A stretch of 64,000 bases of DNA from NCBI GenBank assembly GCA_017651645.1, contig JAGCCO010000013.1, positions 82,586 through 146,585 on the forward strand, written 5' to 3'. Every line of letters starts with the position of its first letter. Position 1 is the first letter of the stretch. A program made the position numbers and the translations under genes. This document shows, piece after piece, positions 43,935 through 52,254 of this stretch. This DNA comes from Bacteroidales bacterium (GTDB lineage Bacteria; Bacteroidota; Bacteroidia; Bacteroidales; F082). The notes under the pieces are model-generated. The model worked only from the letters and a program-made list of their open reading frames with translations, was not told the origin of the DNA and did no database searches.

Positions 43935-45122
43935 ATGGCAAAGGATTTGAAGCCTCATATCGGCATTTTTGGTCGCAGAAATTGCGGAAAAAGTAGCCTC
44001 ATCAACCTGCTGACGGGACAAAATATCGCTATTGTGAGCGATACAGCTGGCACCACCACTGATCCCGTCAAGAAAAGCATCGAGATCTTCGGCATCGGGC
44101 CTTGTGTGCTCATCGACACGGCAGGCATCGACGATGTGGGCGAGTTGGGACAACAGCGTGTGGAAAAGACGATGAAAGTGCTGGAGGAAATCGACTGCGC
44201 CATCTTGGTCATCACTGAAAACAACTTCGGTGACCCAGAAAAGCAACTTATCGCCCGAATGAAGGAGTTAGCGGTGCCGTTTTTCGTTGTCCACAATAAG
44301 GCAGACCAGGAGCCGCTCCTTGCCGTCACTAAGGCGGTGGTTGAAAAGAATTATGATACAAAAGTGCTGAACTTTAGTGTTACAAAGAATGATGATATCG
44401 CTCCGTTGGTTGACCTGTTGAAGAAGGCCATTCCCGAAAGTGCTTATCAAAAGGTGTCGCTGTTGGGCGGCATCATCAAGCCTAATGAAGTGGTCGTTTT
44501 GGTCTGCCCCGTTGATTCCGAGGCTCCCGAGGGGCGACTAATCCTGCCTCAAGTGATGGCCATTCGCGATGTGCTCGACAATGAATGCATCTGCGTGGTG
44601 TTGAAAGAGACCCATTTGCAGCAATACCTCGACACCATGCCCAAGCCCGCCTTGATTGTCACCGACAGCCAAGTGTTTGGCTATGTGAGCCAGATTGTGC
44701 CAGACGATATTCCCTTGACCAGTTTCAGCATCGTCATGGCGCGCTTGCGCGGCGACTTCGACAACTATGTGAAAGGCACGCCACACCTTTCGGAATTAAA
44801 GGATGGCGACACGGTGCTACTACTTGAATCTTGCACCCACCACAGCACCTGCGAGGACATTGGCCGGGTGAAGTTGCCTCGTATGATTCTGAAGTTTACA
44901 GGAAAAGATATCCATTTCGAATATGTGGCGGGTCTGTCGCCCATTGAGCATCCCGAGAAATACGCTATGGCTATCCAATGCGGCGGCTGCATGAGCACGC
45001 GAAAGCAATTGCTCAATCGTACAAACTTATTTGTAAACGCAGGTATTCCGATTAGTAACTACGGCATGGCTTTGGCCTATATGAACGGGATTTTCGAGCG
45101 GGTGATGGAACCGTTTGGTTAA
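43935..45122 (+). CDS. hydF: [FeFe]-hydrogenase H-cluster maturation GTPase HydF
   Basis: A 395-residue scaffold protein that builds the two-iron part of the H-cluster and delivers it to [FeFe]-hydrogenase. The N-terminal GTPase has GRRNCGKSSL (13-22), DTAGTTTDPV and DTAGIDD. The C-terminal cluster-binding domain keeps the ligand cysteines and histidines: CTHHSTC near 299 and CGGC near 349. HydE, HydG and the hydrogenase are not in the window. The gene implies anaerobic hydrogen metabolism. Confidence 0.95.
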   Translation: MAKDLKPHIGIFGRRNCGKSSLINLLTGQNIAIVSDTAGTTTDPVKKSIEIFGIGPCVLIDTAGIDDVGELGQQRVEKTMKVLEEIDCAILVITENNFGDPEKQLIARMKELAVPFFVVHNKADQEPLLAVTKAVVEKNYDTKVLNFSVTKNDDIAPLVDLLKKAIPESAYQKVSLLGGIIKPNEVVVLVCPVDSEAPEGRLILPQVMAIRDVLDNECICVVLKETHLQQYLDTMPKPALIVTDSQVFGYVSQIVPDDIPLTSFSIVMARLRGDFDNYVKGTPHLSELKDGDTVLLLESCTHHSTCEDIGRVKLPRMILKFTGKDIHFEYVAGLSPIEHPEKYAMAIQCGGCMSTRKQLLNRTNLFVNAGIPISNYGMALAYMNGIFERVMEPFG

Positions 45123-45139
45123 TACGGCGTCCCTCAAAC

Positions 45140-45673
45140 TCAGTTTCTTTTACGATAGTAAAGTCCGTCTCCAGCCGACAGTTTGTGTCCAGGCTCAATA
45201 TCGATCGTTGTAGAGAAGCTTTCGCCTGTCAGCTTATAGGACAGTACGTTGCCGTCGACATGATAGGTTCCATATCTATAGGTTCCATCGGATTTTAGCT
45301 CGGAGCACCTTCCTGAGGTTCCGTCGCCTTCAAAGTTCATCACCATTTTGCCATAGGCGCCCATTTCGCAGTCCCATGTTCCGACAATCCAAGAATAATC
45401 CCCAGAGTTGGAAGTAGTATTGGTGTTGACGTCGGAGTCGGTATTGCTTGGCGTCATATCGGGCATCGTAATCGTGTTGTTGTCCGAAGGTGAAGTGGTG
45501 TTGTTTTCGTATGAAGTCCCATTCCTCCCAGTATCAATCACACCACCTCCTCCACAGGATTTCATGAAGTAGTATGCTACAAATGCTACAACTGCAATAA
45601 TAATGATTTTTTTGAGGCATCCGCCGTTTCCCAGTAATTGTTGTACATTGGGCATGTTGTTTTTTGTTGCCAT
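45140..45673 (-). CDS. Membrane-anchored protein of unknown function
   Basis: A 177-residue protein. A hydrophobic helix (KKIIIIAVVAFVAYYFMKSC) at about residues 21-40 anchors it. A low-complexity threonine-, serine- and asparagine-rich linker (about 50-90) leads to a small beta-rich domain with YSWIVGTWDCEMGAYGKMVMNFEGDG, which looks like a lipocalin-like or calycin-type fold; that is only an impression. A TATTTTTG box lies 28 bases upstream. No family is recognised. Confidence 0.7.
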   Translation of the reverse strand: MATKNNMPNVQQLLGNGGCLKKIIIIAVVAFVAYYFMKSCGGGGVIDTGRNGTSYENNTTSPSDNNTITMPDMTPSNTDSDVNTNTTSNSGDYSWIVGTWDCEMGAYGKMVMNFEGDGTSGRCSELKSDGTYRYGTYHVDGNVLSYKLTGESFSTTIDIEPGHKLSAGDGLYYRKRN

Positions 45674-45701
45674 AATTGTAAGTTTTTATTAGTTGTTGCT
45701 G

Positions 45702-45709
45702 CAAAAATA
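45702..45709 (-). promoter_or_regulatory. -7 box of the 45140 gene
   Basis: TATTTTTG on the minus strand, 28 bases before the ATG at 45673. Confidence 0.55.
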
Positions 45710-45745
45710 CAAAAGAAATGATATCATCTAGAGAAGATGCTTCTA

Positions 45746-46201
45746 TTATCGTCCTTTCAAATAAGCCAACAGTCCTTTGCATCCTTCCAAAACATCCACC
45801 CAAGTGGCCTCAAAGTCGCCCGTGTACCAGGGGTCGGCGACATCGCCAGGACGATGCGTATAGTCCATCAAGAGGCTGATTTTCTGCTCGGTGTCTTCGC
45901 CAAACATCCGCTTCAAGTTACGGAGGTTGTTGCGGTCCATGGCTATGATGAAATTATAATAGGTGTAGTCCTGCCGTGTCATTTGTCGTGCGGTCTTACC
46001 CTCGCAACCGATGCCATGTTCAGCTAACTTACGCCGTGCAGGTGGATAAACAGGATTACCGATTTCTTCGATCGAAGTGGCTGCTGAGGCAATCTCAAAT
46101 TGGTCGCTGAGGCCTGCTTCTTCGACGAGACGTTTCATCACAAACTCGGCCATGGGACTGCGGCAGATGTTGCCGTGACAGATGAAGAGGATTTTTATCA
46201 T
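45746..46201 (-). CDS. Low-molecular-weight protein-tyrosine phosphatase
   Basis: A 151-residue cytosolic phosphatase. The catalytic P-loop CHGNICRS is at residues 8-15 and the general-acid aspartate is in DPWYTGDF near 127. Length is typical. In bacteria such enzymes often counter tyrosine kinases of capsule synthesis or have housekeeping roles. It overlaps tcdA by 4 bases and is the last gene of tatD-tcdA-phosphatase. Confidence 0.92.
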   Translation of the reverse strand: MIKILFICHGNICRSPMAEFVMKRLVEEAGLSDQFEIASAATSIEEIGNPVYPPARRKLAEHGIGCEGKTARQMTRQDYTYYNFIIAMDRNNLRNLKRMFGEDTEQKISLLMDYTHRPGDVADPWYTGDFEATWVDVLEGCKGLLAYLKGR

Positions 46202-46917
46202 TTTCCAAGGAACTCATTAATCACCACCGAGGCGCAAAAGAGGCCGAAGGTGGCAGGCAAGTAGGAGATGGTGCCCACGTTGGAGACTTTGTTTTGTTCA
46301 TTAACGCCCTCTGTAACGATGGCGGAAGCATCGACAGGCTCGGGGGAATAGACCGCCGTGATGCCATCGAAGACACCGAGACGATGCAGGCGCTTGCGAA
46401 TATAGAAGGCCAGACGGCAATGGTTGGATTTGGAAATATCACAGATCTCCACTCGCTCAGGATGGAACTTGCCGCCTGCACCCATACTGCTCACGATGCG
46501 CTGGTTGTTTTGCTTGGCGTAATAGAGCAGAAACACTTTGGGTGCCACCGTGTCGATGGCATCCACCACATAATCAAAGGGCTGCGCCATCAGGTCGATG
46601 ATGGCTTGGTCTTTCAGGTATTGGTTGAGGACGGTCAGCTCAATCTCGGGGTTGATGTCGCGCAAGCGTTCGGCCATCACCTCGGCTTTCGGCCGACCGA
46701 TGGTACTCTCCAAAGCCAACAGCTGCCGGTTGCGGTTAGTCACGTTCACCACATCGCCATCGACGAGGGTCATGCGGCCGATGCCTGCACGGGCCAACTG
46801 CTCGGCAGCATAAGCACCTACACCACCTAAGCCCACCACAAGCACGTGCTTGGAGCGCAGGGTTTCGATGCCTTCATCGCCGATCAATAGGCGGGTTCTA
46901 TCTTGCCAATGTTCCAT
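46198..46917 (-). CDS. tcdA: tRNA threonylcarbamoyladenosine dehydratase TcdA
   Basis: A 239-residue E1-like (ThiF-type) ATP-dependent enzyme that cyclises t6A37 in tRNAs. The nucleotide-binding GLGGVGAYAAEQLARAGI is at about residues 29-46, followed by DGDVVNVTNRNRQ and DAIDTVAPKVFL. The C-terminal GTISYLPATFG is conserved in TcdA. Its start overlaps tatD by 34 bases and its end overlaps the phosphatase by 4, so the three are tightly coupled. Confidence 0.92.
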   Translation of the reverse strand: MEHWQDRTRLLIGDEGIETLRSKHVLVVGLGGVGAYAAEQLARAGIGRMTLVDGDVVNVTNRNRQLLALESTIGRPKAEVMAERLRDINPEIELTVLNQYLKDQAIIDLMAQPFDYVVDAIDTVAPKVFLLYYAKQNNQRIVSSMGAGGKFHPERVEICDISKSNHCRLAFYIRKRLHRLGVFDGITAVYSPEPVDASAIVTEGVNEQNKVSNVGTISYLPATFGLFCASVVINEFLGK

Positions 46918-47567
46918 AGGGCTGCAAAATTACAAAAGATTTGCGCTCTCAATACATCAATGTCCATTTCCAGCAGTTTTGCCGCTGCTTCATAGATTGC
47001 TTTAATGCTGATTTTCGCCATATCAGTCTCAAGGAAAAGATAGTCCAAATCAATGAATTTGAACGATTTATGAATCTTTCGTTCAGGATGCAAAAGGCTT
47101 TCACCCACCGAAAGATAAAACCCTTGTCCGATGAGTTGCTTGACATCCTGCTCCGTTCCGCTGAAGCCATGCAGAATCCAGGGTTGCTTCGCCTTGTGCT
47201 TTTTCCGCAAGGCGATAATTTCGTTATGGCTTCTCACATCGTGTAGAATCATCGGCTTTTGCAAGGCTTCCGAAAGTTCGATTTGTCGCTCAAAAAGTTC
47301 TATCTGTTTCTTGAAACTCGCCTTGTGCATCTTGTCCAAACCGGCCTCGCCGAGGGCTATGACATTCGGACATTTTAGCCTTTCTCCCAAGCATTGGAGT
47401 GCTGTTTCCATCTGGAAATCAGCCTTGTCCAATGCCCATGGATGGATACCATAACTGTAATAGCCTTGCTCAGTACAAGGTTGGTTCAAGTTCAGATTGA
47501 CGCTTTGAATCAAGTTGTCGTCGGTTCTTGCCGTGTGAGTGTGTATGTCAACAAATGGCATTTCCAT
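46884..47567 (-). CDS. tatD: TatD-family metal-dependent hydrolase
   Basis: A 227-residue TIM-barrel DNase/hydrolase. Metal ligands are in DIHTHT (residues 7-12), ALGEAGLD (near 91), ILHDVRSH (near 125), HGFSGT and ETD. At 227 residues it is shorter than the usual 260. An ATG two codons later is possible. A TATTTTTG box ends 5 bases before the ATG, so the transcript may be leaderless. It is the first gene of tatD-tcdA-phosphatase and diverges from recG, with start codons 35 bases apart. Confidence 0.88.
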   Translation of the reverse strand: MEMPFVDIHTHTARTDDNLIQSVNLNLNQPCTEQGYYSYGIHPWALDKADFQMETALQCLGERLKCPNVIALGEAGLDKMHKASFKKQIELFERQIELSEALQKPMILHDVRSHNEIIALRKKHKAKQPWILHGFSGTEQDVKQLIGQGFYLSVGESLLHPERKIHKSFKFIDLDYLFLETDMAKISIKAIYEAAAKLLEMDIDVLRAQIFCNFAALWNIGKIEPAY

Positions 47568-47572
47568 GACTG

Positions 47573-47580
47573 CAAAAATA
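47573..47580 (-). promoter_or_regulatory. -7 box directly before tatD
   Basis: TATTTTTG on the minus strand, then CAGTC, then ATG. Confidence 0.65.
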
Positions 47581-47590
47581 GAAAAATTCC

Positions 47591-47598
47591 TATTTTTG
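47591..47598 (+). promoter_or_regulatory. -7 box directly before recG
   Basis: TATTTTTG, then TCGC, then ATG at 47603. It lies back to back with the tatD box, 10 bases away. Confidence 0.65.
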
Positions 47599-47602
47599 TC
47601 GC

Positions 47603-49708
47603 ATGGAACAAAACCTCCTCCAAACGAATATCTCCTATCTGAAGGGTGTCGGTCCGAAGAAAGCCGAAATCCTGAAAAAAGAGTTGGGCGTGGTCACCTA
47701 TCAGGACATGCTTAACCAGTTTCCGTTCCGTTACATCGACCGCAGCCAAATCCAAAAGGTGGCCAACATCAATGACGATACCGTTTATTACCAGCTCGTC
47801 GGCACCATCTCCAACATCAAGATGATCGGGGCACCGAGGGCCACCCGCGCCACTGGGCTCTTCAGCGATGAGACCGGCAGTATCGAGGTGGTGTGGTTCC
47901 GCGGACTGAAATGGATCAAGAACCGCTTCAAGCCCGGCGTGAAATATGTGCTGTTCGGCAAGGCGAGCGAGTTCAACCATAACTTCAACTTCGTCCACCC
48001 CGAAATCGAGGAATATGACCCCAAGGACCCGCTCATCGGCGAGGGGCTGCAAGGCGTCTACAACACAACAGAGAAGATGAAAGACCATGGCCTTGGCACG
48101 CGCACCATTGCCAAGTTGCAGAAACTCATCCTGCAACAGGTCTACGAATACATCCCCGAGACCTTGCCCAAGGCGCTCATCGAGGAAAACCAGCTGATAC
48201 CGCGCCGCTACGCCTATTACGAGATACATCTGCCGTCCAATAACATCGAAATCCAACAGGCTACGCGCCGACTGAAATACGAGGAGCATTTCTTCTTCCA
48301 GTTGAAGATGCTGCGCAACAAGATGCACCGTGAGCAGACGGTCAAAGGTCATGTTTTCAATGTGGTGGGCGACTATTTCAACAGCTTTTACCGCGACCAC
48401 TTGCCTTTCCCGCTGACTAACGCACAGAAGCGTGTCATCAAAGAAATTCGCAAAGACCTTGGCTCGGGACACCAGATGAACCGCCTGCTGCAAGGCGATG
48501 TGGGTAGCGGCAAGACCATCGTGGCCCTTATGGTGATGCTTTTGGCTTTGGACAACGGCTTTCAAGCCTGCCTGATGGCACCCACAGAAATTTTGGCCAC
48601 CCAGCATTTTGCCACACTTCAAGAGCAGCTGAAGGACATGGATATCAACTTCGCCCTGCTGACTGGTTCCACCAAAATCGGAGAACGGAGGAAGATTTAC
48701 GCGGGCTTGGCCGACGGTTCCATGCAAATTGTGGTCGGCACCCATGCACTGATCGAGAGTAAGGTAGTTTTCAAGAACTTGGGCTTGGCCATCATTGACG
48801 AGCAACACCGGTTTGGTGTGGAGCAAAGGGCGAAATTCTATGAGAAAACCGAGATTCCGCCCCACACTTTGGTGATGACTGCCACACCCATCCCGCGTAC
48901 CCTCGCCATGACGCAATACGGCGACCTCGATGTCTCCAAAATCGATGAATTGCCCCCTGGCCGCAAGCCCGTGCAGACCTATCACGTCTACAGCGACGAC
49001 CGCTACCGCATCATGATGTTCATGAAGCAGCAGATTGCACTTGGGCGGCAGATTTATGTGGTGTATCCTTGCATCAAGGAGTCGGAAAACACAGACATGA
49101 TTGCCTTGCAGGAGGGCTATGAGGCCTTGCTGCACGACTTCCCAGAACCACAATACAAGCTATGCGTCTGTCACGGTCGGTTGAGTGCCGAGGACAAGGA
49201 CTTTGAGATGCAGCGGTTTATCAATAAGAACGCGCAAATCATGGTGGCCACGACGGTCATCGAGGTGGGCGTGAACATCCCCAATGCCACGGTGATGATT
49301 ATCGAAAACGCCAATAGATTTGGACTATCGCAGTTGCATCAATTACGTGGCCGCGTGGGTCGTGGTGCAGACCAATCGTATTGCATCCTCGTCACTGACC
49401 ATAAGCTCACCGTCGATGGCAAGACCCGTATGAAGACCATGTGCAGTACCAACGATGGTTTCGAAATCGCCGAAGTCGACCTCGAACTTCGTGGTCCGGG
49501 CGAAACGGGCGGCACGAGGCAATCCGGACAAATCGAAATGCTCATTGGTGACCTTCAAAAGGATGGCGCATTAATTCCTCAAGTGCGCGATGCCGCTATC
49601 AAACTATTGGCCGACGACCCAAAACTCATCAAGCCTGAAAACCGAATGCTTCGGGAGCATTACAAGGAATTGTTTGCGCAGACGTTTGATTGGAGTCAGA
49701 TTGGATAA
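47603..49708 (+). CDS. recG: ATP-dependent DNA helicase RecG
   Basis: A 701-residue branch-migrating helicase for replication-fork rescue and recombination. The N-terminal wedge starts ISYLKGVGPKKAEILKKELGV. Walker A GDVGSGKT is near 298, the DEAH-type box IIDEQHRFG near 397, and motif VI QLRGRVGRG near 580. Length is standard. Start at 47603 matches the family start and lies 4 bases after a -7 box. The stop is directly adjacent to the convergent gtrA stop. Confidence 0.96.
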   Translation: MEQNLLQTNISYLKGVGPKKAEILKKELGVVTYQDMLNQFPFRYIDRSQIQKVANINDDTVYYQLVGTISNIKMIGAPRATRATGLFSDETGSIEVVWFRGLKWIKNRFKPGVKYVLFGKASEFNHNFNFVHPEIEEYDPKDPLIGEGLQGVYNTTEKMKDHGLGTRTIAKLQKLILQQVYEYIPETLPKALIEENQLIPRRYAYYEIHLPSNNIEIQQATRRLKYEEHFFFQLKMLRNKMHREQTVKGHVFNVVGDYFNSFYRDHLPFPLTNAQKRVIKEIRKDLGSGHQMNRLLQGDVGSGKTIVALMVMLLALDNGFQACLMAPTEILATQHFATLQEQLKDMDINFALLTGSTKIGERRKIYAGLADGSMQIVVGTHALIESKVVFKNLGLAIIDEQHRFGVEQRAKFYEKTEIPPHTLVMTATPIPRTLAMTQYGDLDVSKIDELPPGRKPVQTYHVYSDDRYRIMMFMKQQIALGRQIYVVYPCIKESENTDMIALQEGYEALLHDFPEPQYKLCVCHGRLSAEDKDFEMQRFINKNAQIMVATTVIEVGVNIPNATVMIIENANRFGLSQLHQLRGRVGRGADQSYCILVTDHKLTVDGKTRMKTMCSTNDGFEIAEVDLELRGPGETGGTRQSGQIEMLIGDLQKDGALIPQVRDAAIKLLADDPKLIKPENRMLREHYKELFAQTFDWSQIG

Positions 49709-50224
49709 TTAGACCGCTTCCTTCTTCTCTTTCCTAAACGAATAAAACTTATTCGTCAAATAGCTGAACGTCACGCAAATGACGGAGATGATGATATAGG
49801 AAACGGTGGGCCACCACTGGAATACTTCGACGAAGAGTTTCAGGCCAAAGTAATTGATAAGGATGTTTCCTAAGGTTACAAGGAAATACCTGACAATCTG
49901 CGTTCTGCCGCGCAAAGTGGAGCCCGAGAAACTGATATGCCGTGCCATCCAGAAGCCCGTTAGGAAGGTGATGGGAAACTTGAAGACAAAGGCTGCAATA
50001 TGCGGAGTAAAGGCAATAAAACCGAGGTCAAAGATCTGGCCTTTGAAGACGAAATGATAGAAAACATAGTACAGCACCCATTCCAGCACCAGATTCAAAC
50101 CGCCACAAGCTGCATAACGGAACAGTTCAAGGCTCATCACCTTGCGGAAGGGCGGATAGAAGAAGTCGATGACCGTGGTCAAGGTGCGTTCTATCCAGGA
50201 TTCTATGTTCTTGAGGGCTGTCAT
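49709..50224 (-). CDS. GtrA-like membrane protein
   Basis: A 171-residue protein with four hydrophobic helices, typical of the GtrA family proposed to move lipid-linked sugars across the inner membrane. Recognisable parts are FRYAACGGLNLVLEWVLYY and IISVICVTFSYLTNKFYSFRK, the conserved C-terminus. The sugar pathway is unknown. It follows the mevalonate genes on the same strand but has its own TATTTTTG box 8 bases before the ATG. Confidence 0.87.
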   Translation of the reverse strand: MTALKNIESWIERTLTTVIDFFYPPFRKVMSLELFRYAACGGLNLVLEWVLYYVFYHFVFKGQIFDLGFIAFTPHIAAFVFKFPITFLTGFWMARHISFSGSTLRGRTQIVRYFLVTLGNILINYFGLKLFVEVFQWWPTVSYIIISVICVTFSYLTNKFYSFRKEKKEAV

Positions 50225-50232
50225 TGAGGCTG

Positions 50233-50240
50233 CAAAAATA
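50233..50240 (-). promoter_or_regulatory. -7 box of gtrA
   Basis: TATTTTTG on the minus strand, 8 bases before the ATG at 50224. Confidence 0.55.
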
Positions 50241-50245
50241 GCAAA

Positions 50246-51130
50246 TTAGAGCCAAATCACTTCAAAACTCTTGAGTAAACCAGAAGCTTTCTCTACATTG
50301 TCGGTGAAGCCCAACACATAGCCGCCGCCACCTGAGCCTGAGATTTTTACACCAAAGTTGAAGTCATAATCGGTGGTGAACAAATCCAACGTATTGTCCG
50401 TTATCATCGGACAAAGGAACTCCAATTGGCCTTTTGTGAGTCGCTTCAATGAATTGAAAAACAATTCTTTGTTACAGCCAATCATTGCATCGATGCAGGA
50501 AGTCACACAAGGCACATACTCGCTTTGGAAACGACTCAAAAACGATTCATCTTCGCGTTGCTGTTTGAAATGGTCGACCAAAGGCTTGGTATTGCTTTTT
50601 ATCTTTGTGTCAATCAAGCAGATGTGGATGTCTTTTTTGAGGAAACCATCCGAAAGCAACTCGACTCCTTTTGGCGTGATTTTGAACGGTTGGCTCAGAT
50701 AGCATTGCAAAGGGTCGATGCCGGAGCTGCTGCCGTGAAAATGGCTTTCCATTTTTCCGAAAAGCGTTTTCAGCTGGAGATAGTCTTCGGTTTTTTGCAT
50801 GGCATAACGGTCGTAAACAGCGGCCACCAAAGTCCCAGAACTTCCCAAGCCATAGCCTGAAGGCACGTTGGAGGCAAGGAAAAGCCCGTCATTCAAGTCT
50901 TTCTTCAATGCCTGTAAATCAAAGAGATCCGCAAGTTCTTTGTTTTCTGAAAGATACTGGTAAAACCGCTTCAGACTTTGGTTGGAGGTCAGCGAGGCAG
51001 CCCTATTACGGCTTTGCGGAAACTGCCACTGCGCCGAGAACCGTTTCAACGGAATCATCAAGGCGGTGGCATCGAAAATCATCGAATACTCGCCAAAAAG
51101 AATGACTTTGCTATAGTATCGGTCTTTCAT
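50246..51130 (-). CDS. Mevalonate kinase-like GHMP kinase
   Basis: A 294-residue GHMP kinase. The ATP-binding motif SGYGLGSSGTLVA is at about 92-104, HGSSSGIDPLQCYLS provides substrate-site residues, and ISGSGGGGYVLGF is the C-terminal glycine-rich motif. Start KVILFGEYSMIF fits mevalonate kinases. Context in a mevalonate cluster supports phosphorylation of mevalonate. The ATG at 51130 overlaps the upstream TGA by one base (TGATG), so a GTG one codon earlier is not used. Last gene of the cluster. Confidence 0.86.
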   Translation of the reverse strand: MKDRYYSKVILFGEYSMIFDATALMIPLKRFSAQWQFPQSRNRAASLTSNQSLKRFYQYLSENKELADLFDLQALKKDLNDGLFLASNVPSGYGLGSSGTLVAAVYDRYAMQKTEDYLQLKTLFGKMESHFHGSSSGIDPLQCYLSQPFKITPKGVELLSDGFLKKDIHICLIDTKIKSNTKPLVDHFKQQREDESFLSRFQSEYVPCVTSCIDAMIGCNKELFFNSLKRLTKGQLEFLCPMITDNTLDLFTTDYDFNFGVKISGSGGGGYVLGFTDNVEKASGLLKSFEVIWL

Positions 51131-52221
51131 CACAGCAGTTTTTTCGGTCCGTCGCCTACGTGGTCAGCAATCCAACGTTCTTGGTCAAAATAATGTACCA
51201 GCTTGTCTTGAATGAAACCATTCACTTTTTCAGTTTCCTGTACAGGATAGAGAAGATGTACATTTGGCCCAGCATCTAAAGTGAAACAAAGCGGAATCTT
51301 GGTCTCTTCACGAAACTCTCGAATCTCGTTGATGAGCTTCAACGTGTTGGGCTTCATCAAGATATAGGACGGATTTGAGCACATCATCAAGGCGTGGAGT
51401 TGCAGTGCCTCCGACTCCGTGATATTAATAAAGGTGTCCAAATCACCCGATTTCAAGGCGGCCAGCAGGTTATCGATATTTTCGTTCGCCTGCGCGTAAC
51501 GCACCGGGGCGTATGGATTGCCTTCCATCAAGGCATGCCCCGCGCGACTGGAAACGGATTTGGTCTCGCCACTGACAATCAAAATGGCATCGCGATAGGT
51601 CTTGAAAATGGGGTGGATGTCGTTTTCCAACGAGACTGCAAATTCGTCAGAACTGCCTTCAAAACAAGGCGTTGCTCCCCAAAGTGCCATCTTTGGAAAC
51701 ACTGATCGTGCTGCGCTGCCTGAGGCTAAACGGGATAAATAAGAAGCTTTGCATAAATCTAAGGTCCCTGAGCCTGTCGAAGGGCCGACCAACAGATTTT
51801 CTATCTCCATCAAACACATCACAAACGCACTCATCGATGATGCCGAAGAGGCGATGCCCGAAGAATGCGGGAAAGTGTTATAGCTTTCCACCGTCAAACT
51901 CAGCTGATTGATGAAAGGGAAAAACGTTTGATAATCAAGCAGAAACTTCTCGATTTTCGCGCCAAAGGCGGGATTTTCCTTACCCTCAAAGAAGAACCTG
52001 AAGCCAAAGCTGTCGGCTTTTTCGTATGTCACAAAGGTCTCGGAGCGACATTTCGATAAAGTAAAGCTAATCGACGGATTCTGAGGGATTTGTTTGCCTT
52101 TCTTGCCCCAATATTTCACCAAAGCGATGTTCGATGGACTTGACCAGCCCACCTTGCCTTGAAAGTCGTTGGGTACTTCCCCTTTGAAGGCTTCATTCAA
52201 CCAGGTTTGTTCCATTTTCAT
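51130..52221 (-). CDS. mvaD: Diphosphomevalonate decarboxylase carrying an inserted repeat
   Basis: A 363-residue enzyme that decarboxylates mevalonate diphosphate to isopentenyl diphosphate. SSPSNIALVKYWGKKGKQIPQN is the family start. PHSSGIASSASSMSAF (about 115-130) binds ATP, and the conserved ASGSAARS follows. Residues about 144-153 (VGPSTGSGTL) are encoded by a 31-base repeat also found in the EFR1 gene. This loop lies between two conserved segments and may be tolerated. It starts 33 bases after the GYDIA kinase gene and is coupled to mevalonate kinase. Confidence 0.92.
   Translation of the reverse strand: MKMEQTWLNEAFKGEVPNDFQGKVGWSSPSNIALVKYWGKKGKQIPQNPSISFTLSKCRSETFVTYEKADSFGFRFFFEGKENPAFGAKIEKFLLDYQTFFPFINQLSLTVESYNTFPHSSGIASSASSMSAFVMCLMEIENLLVGPSTGSGTLDLCKASYLSRLASGSAARSVFPKMALWGATPCFEGSSDEFAVSLENDIHPIFKTYRDAILIVSGETKSVSSRAGHALMEGNPYAPVRYAQANENIDNLLAALKSGDLDTFINITESEALQLHALMMCSNPSYILMKPNTLKLINEIREFREETKIPLCFTLDAGPNVHLLYPVQETEKVNGFIQDKLVHYFDQERWIADHVGDGPKKLL
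51760..51790. repeat. CCTGAGCCTGTCGAAGGG repeat inside mvaD
   Basis: Identical over 31 bases to 3407-3437, but read in the opposite direction relative to the gene, giving VGPSTGSGTL instead of KVPEPVEGPT. Confidence 0.9.
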
Positions 52222-52254
52222 TGTGTTTTCGGCTGCGAAGATAGGGAATCTCTT

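Noticed and set aside
46325..46350. GAGCCTGTCGA in tcdA as another inserted repeat
   Set aside because: The peptide SPEPVDAS aligns with the normal TcdA sequence (EPVD), so the similarity is coincidental.
47510..49153. A 547-codon open frame antisense to recG
   Set aside because: Shadow of recG, with no recognisable domain and composition typical of reverse-complemented genes.
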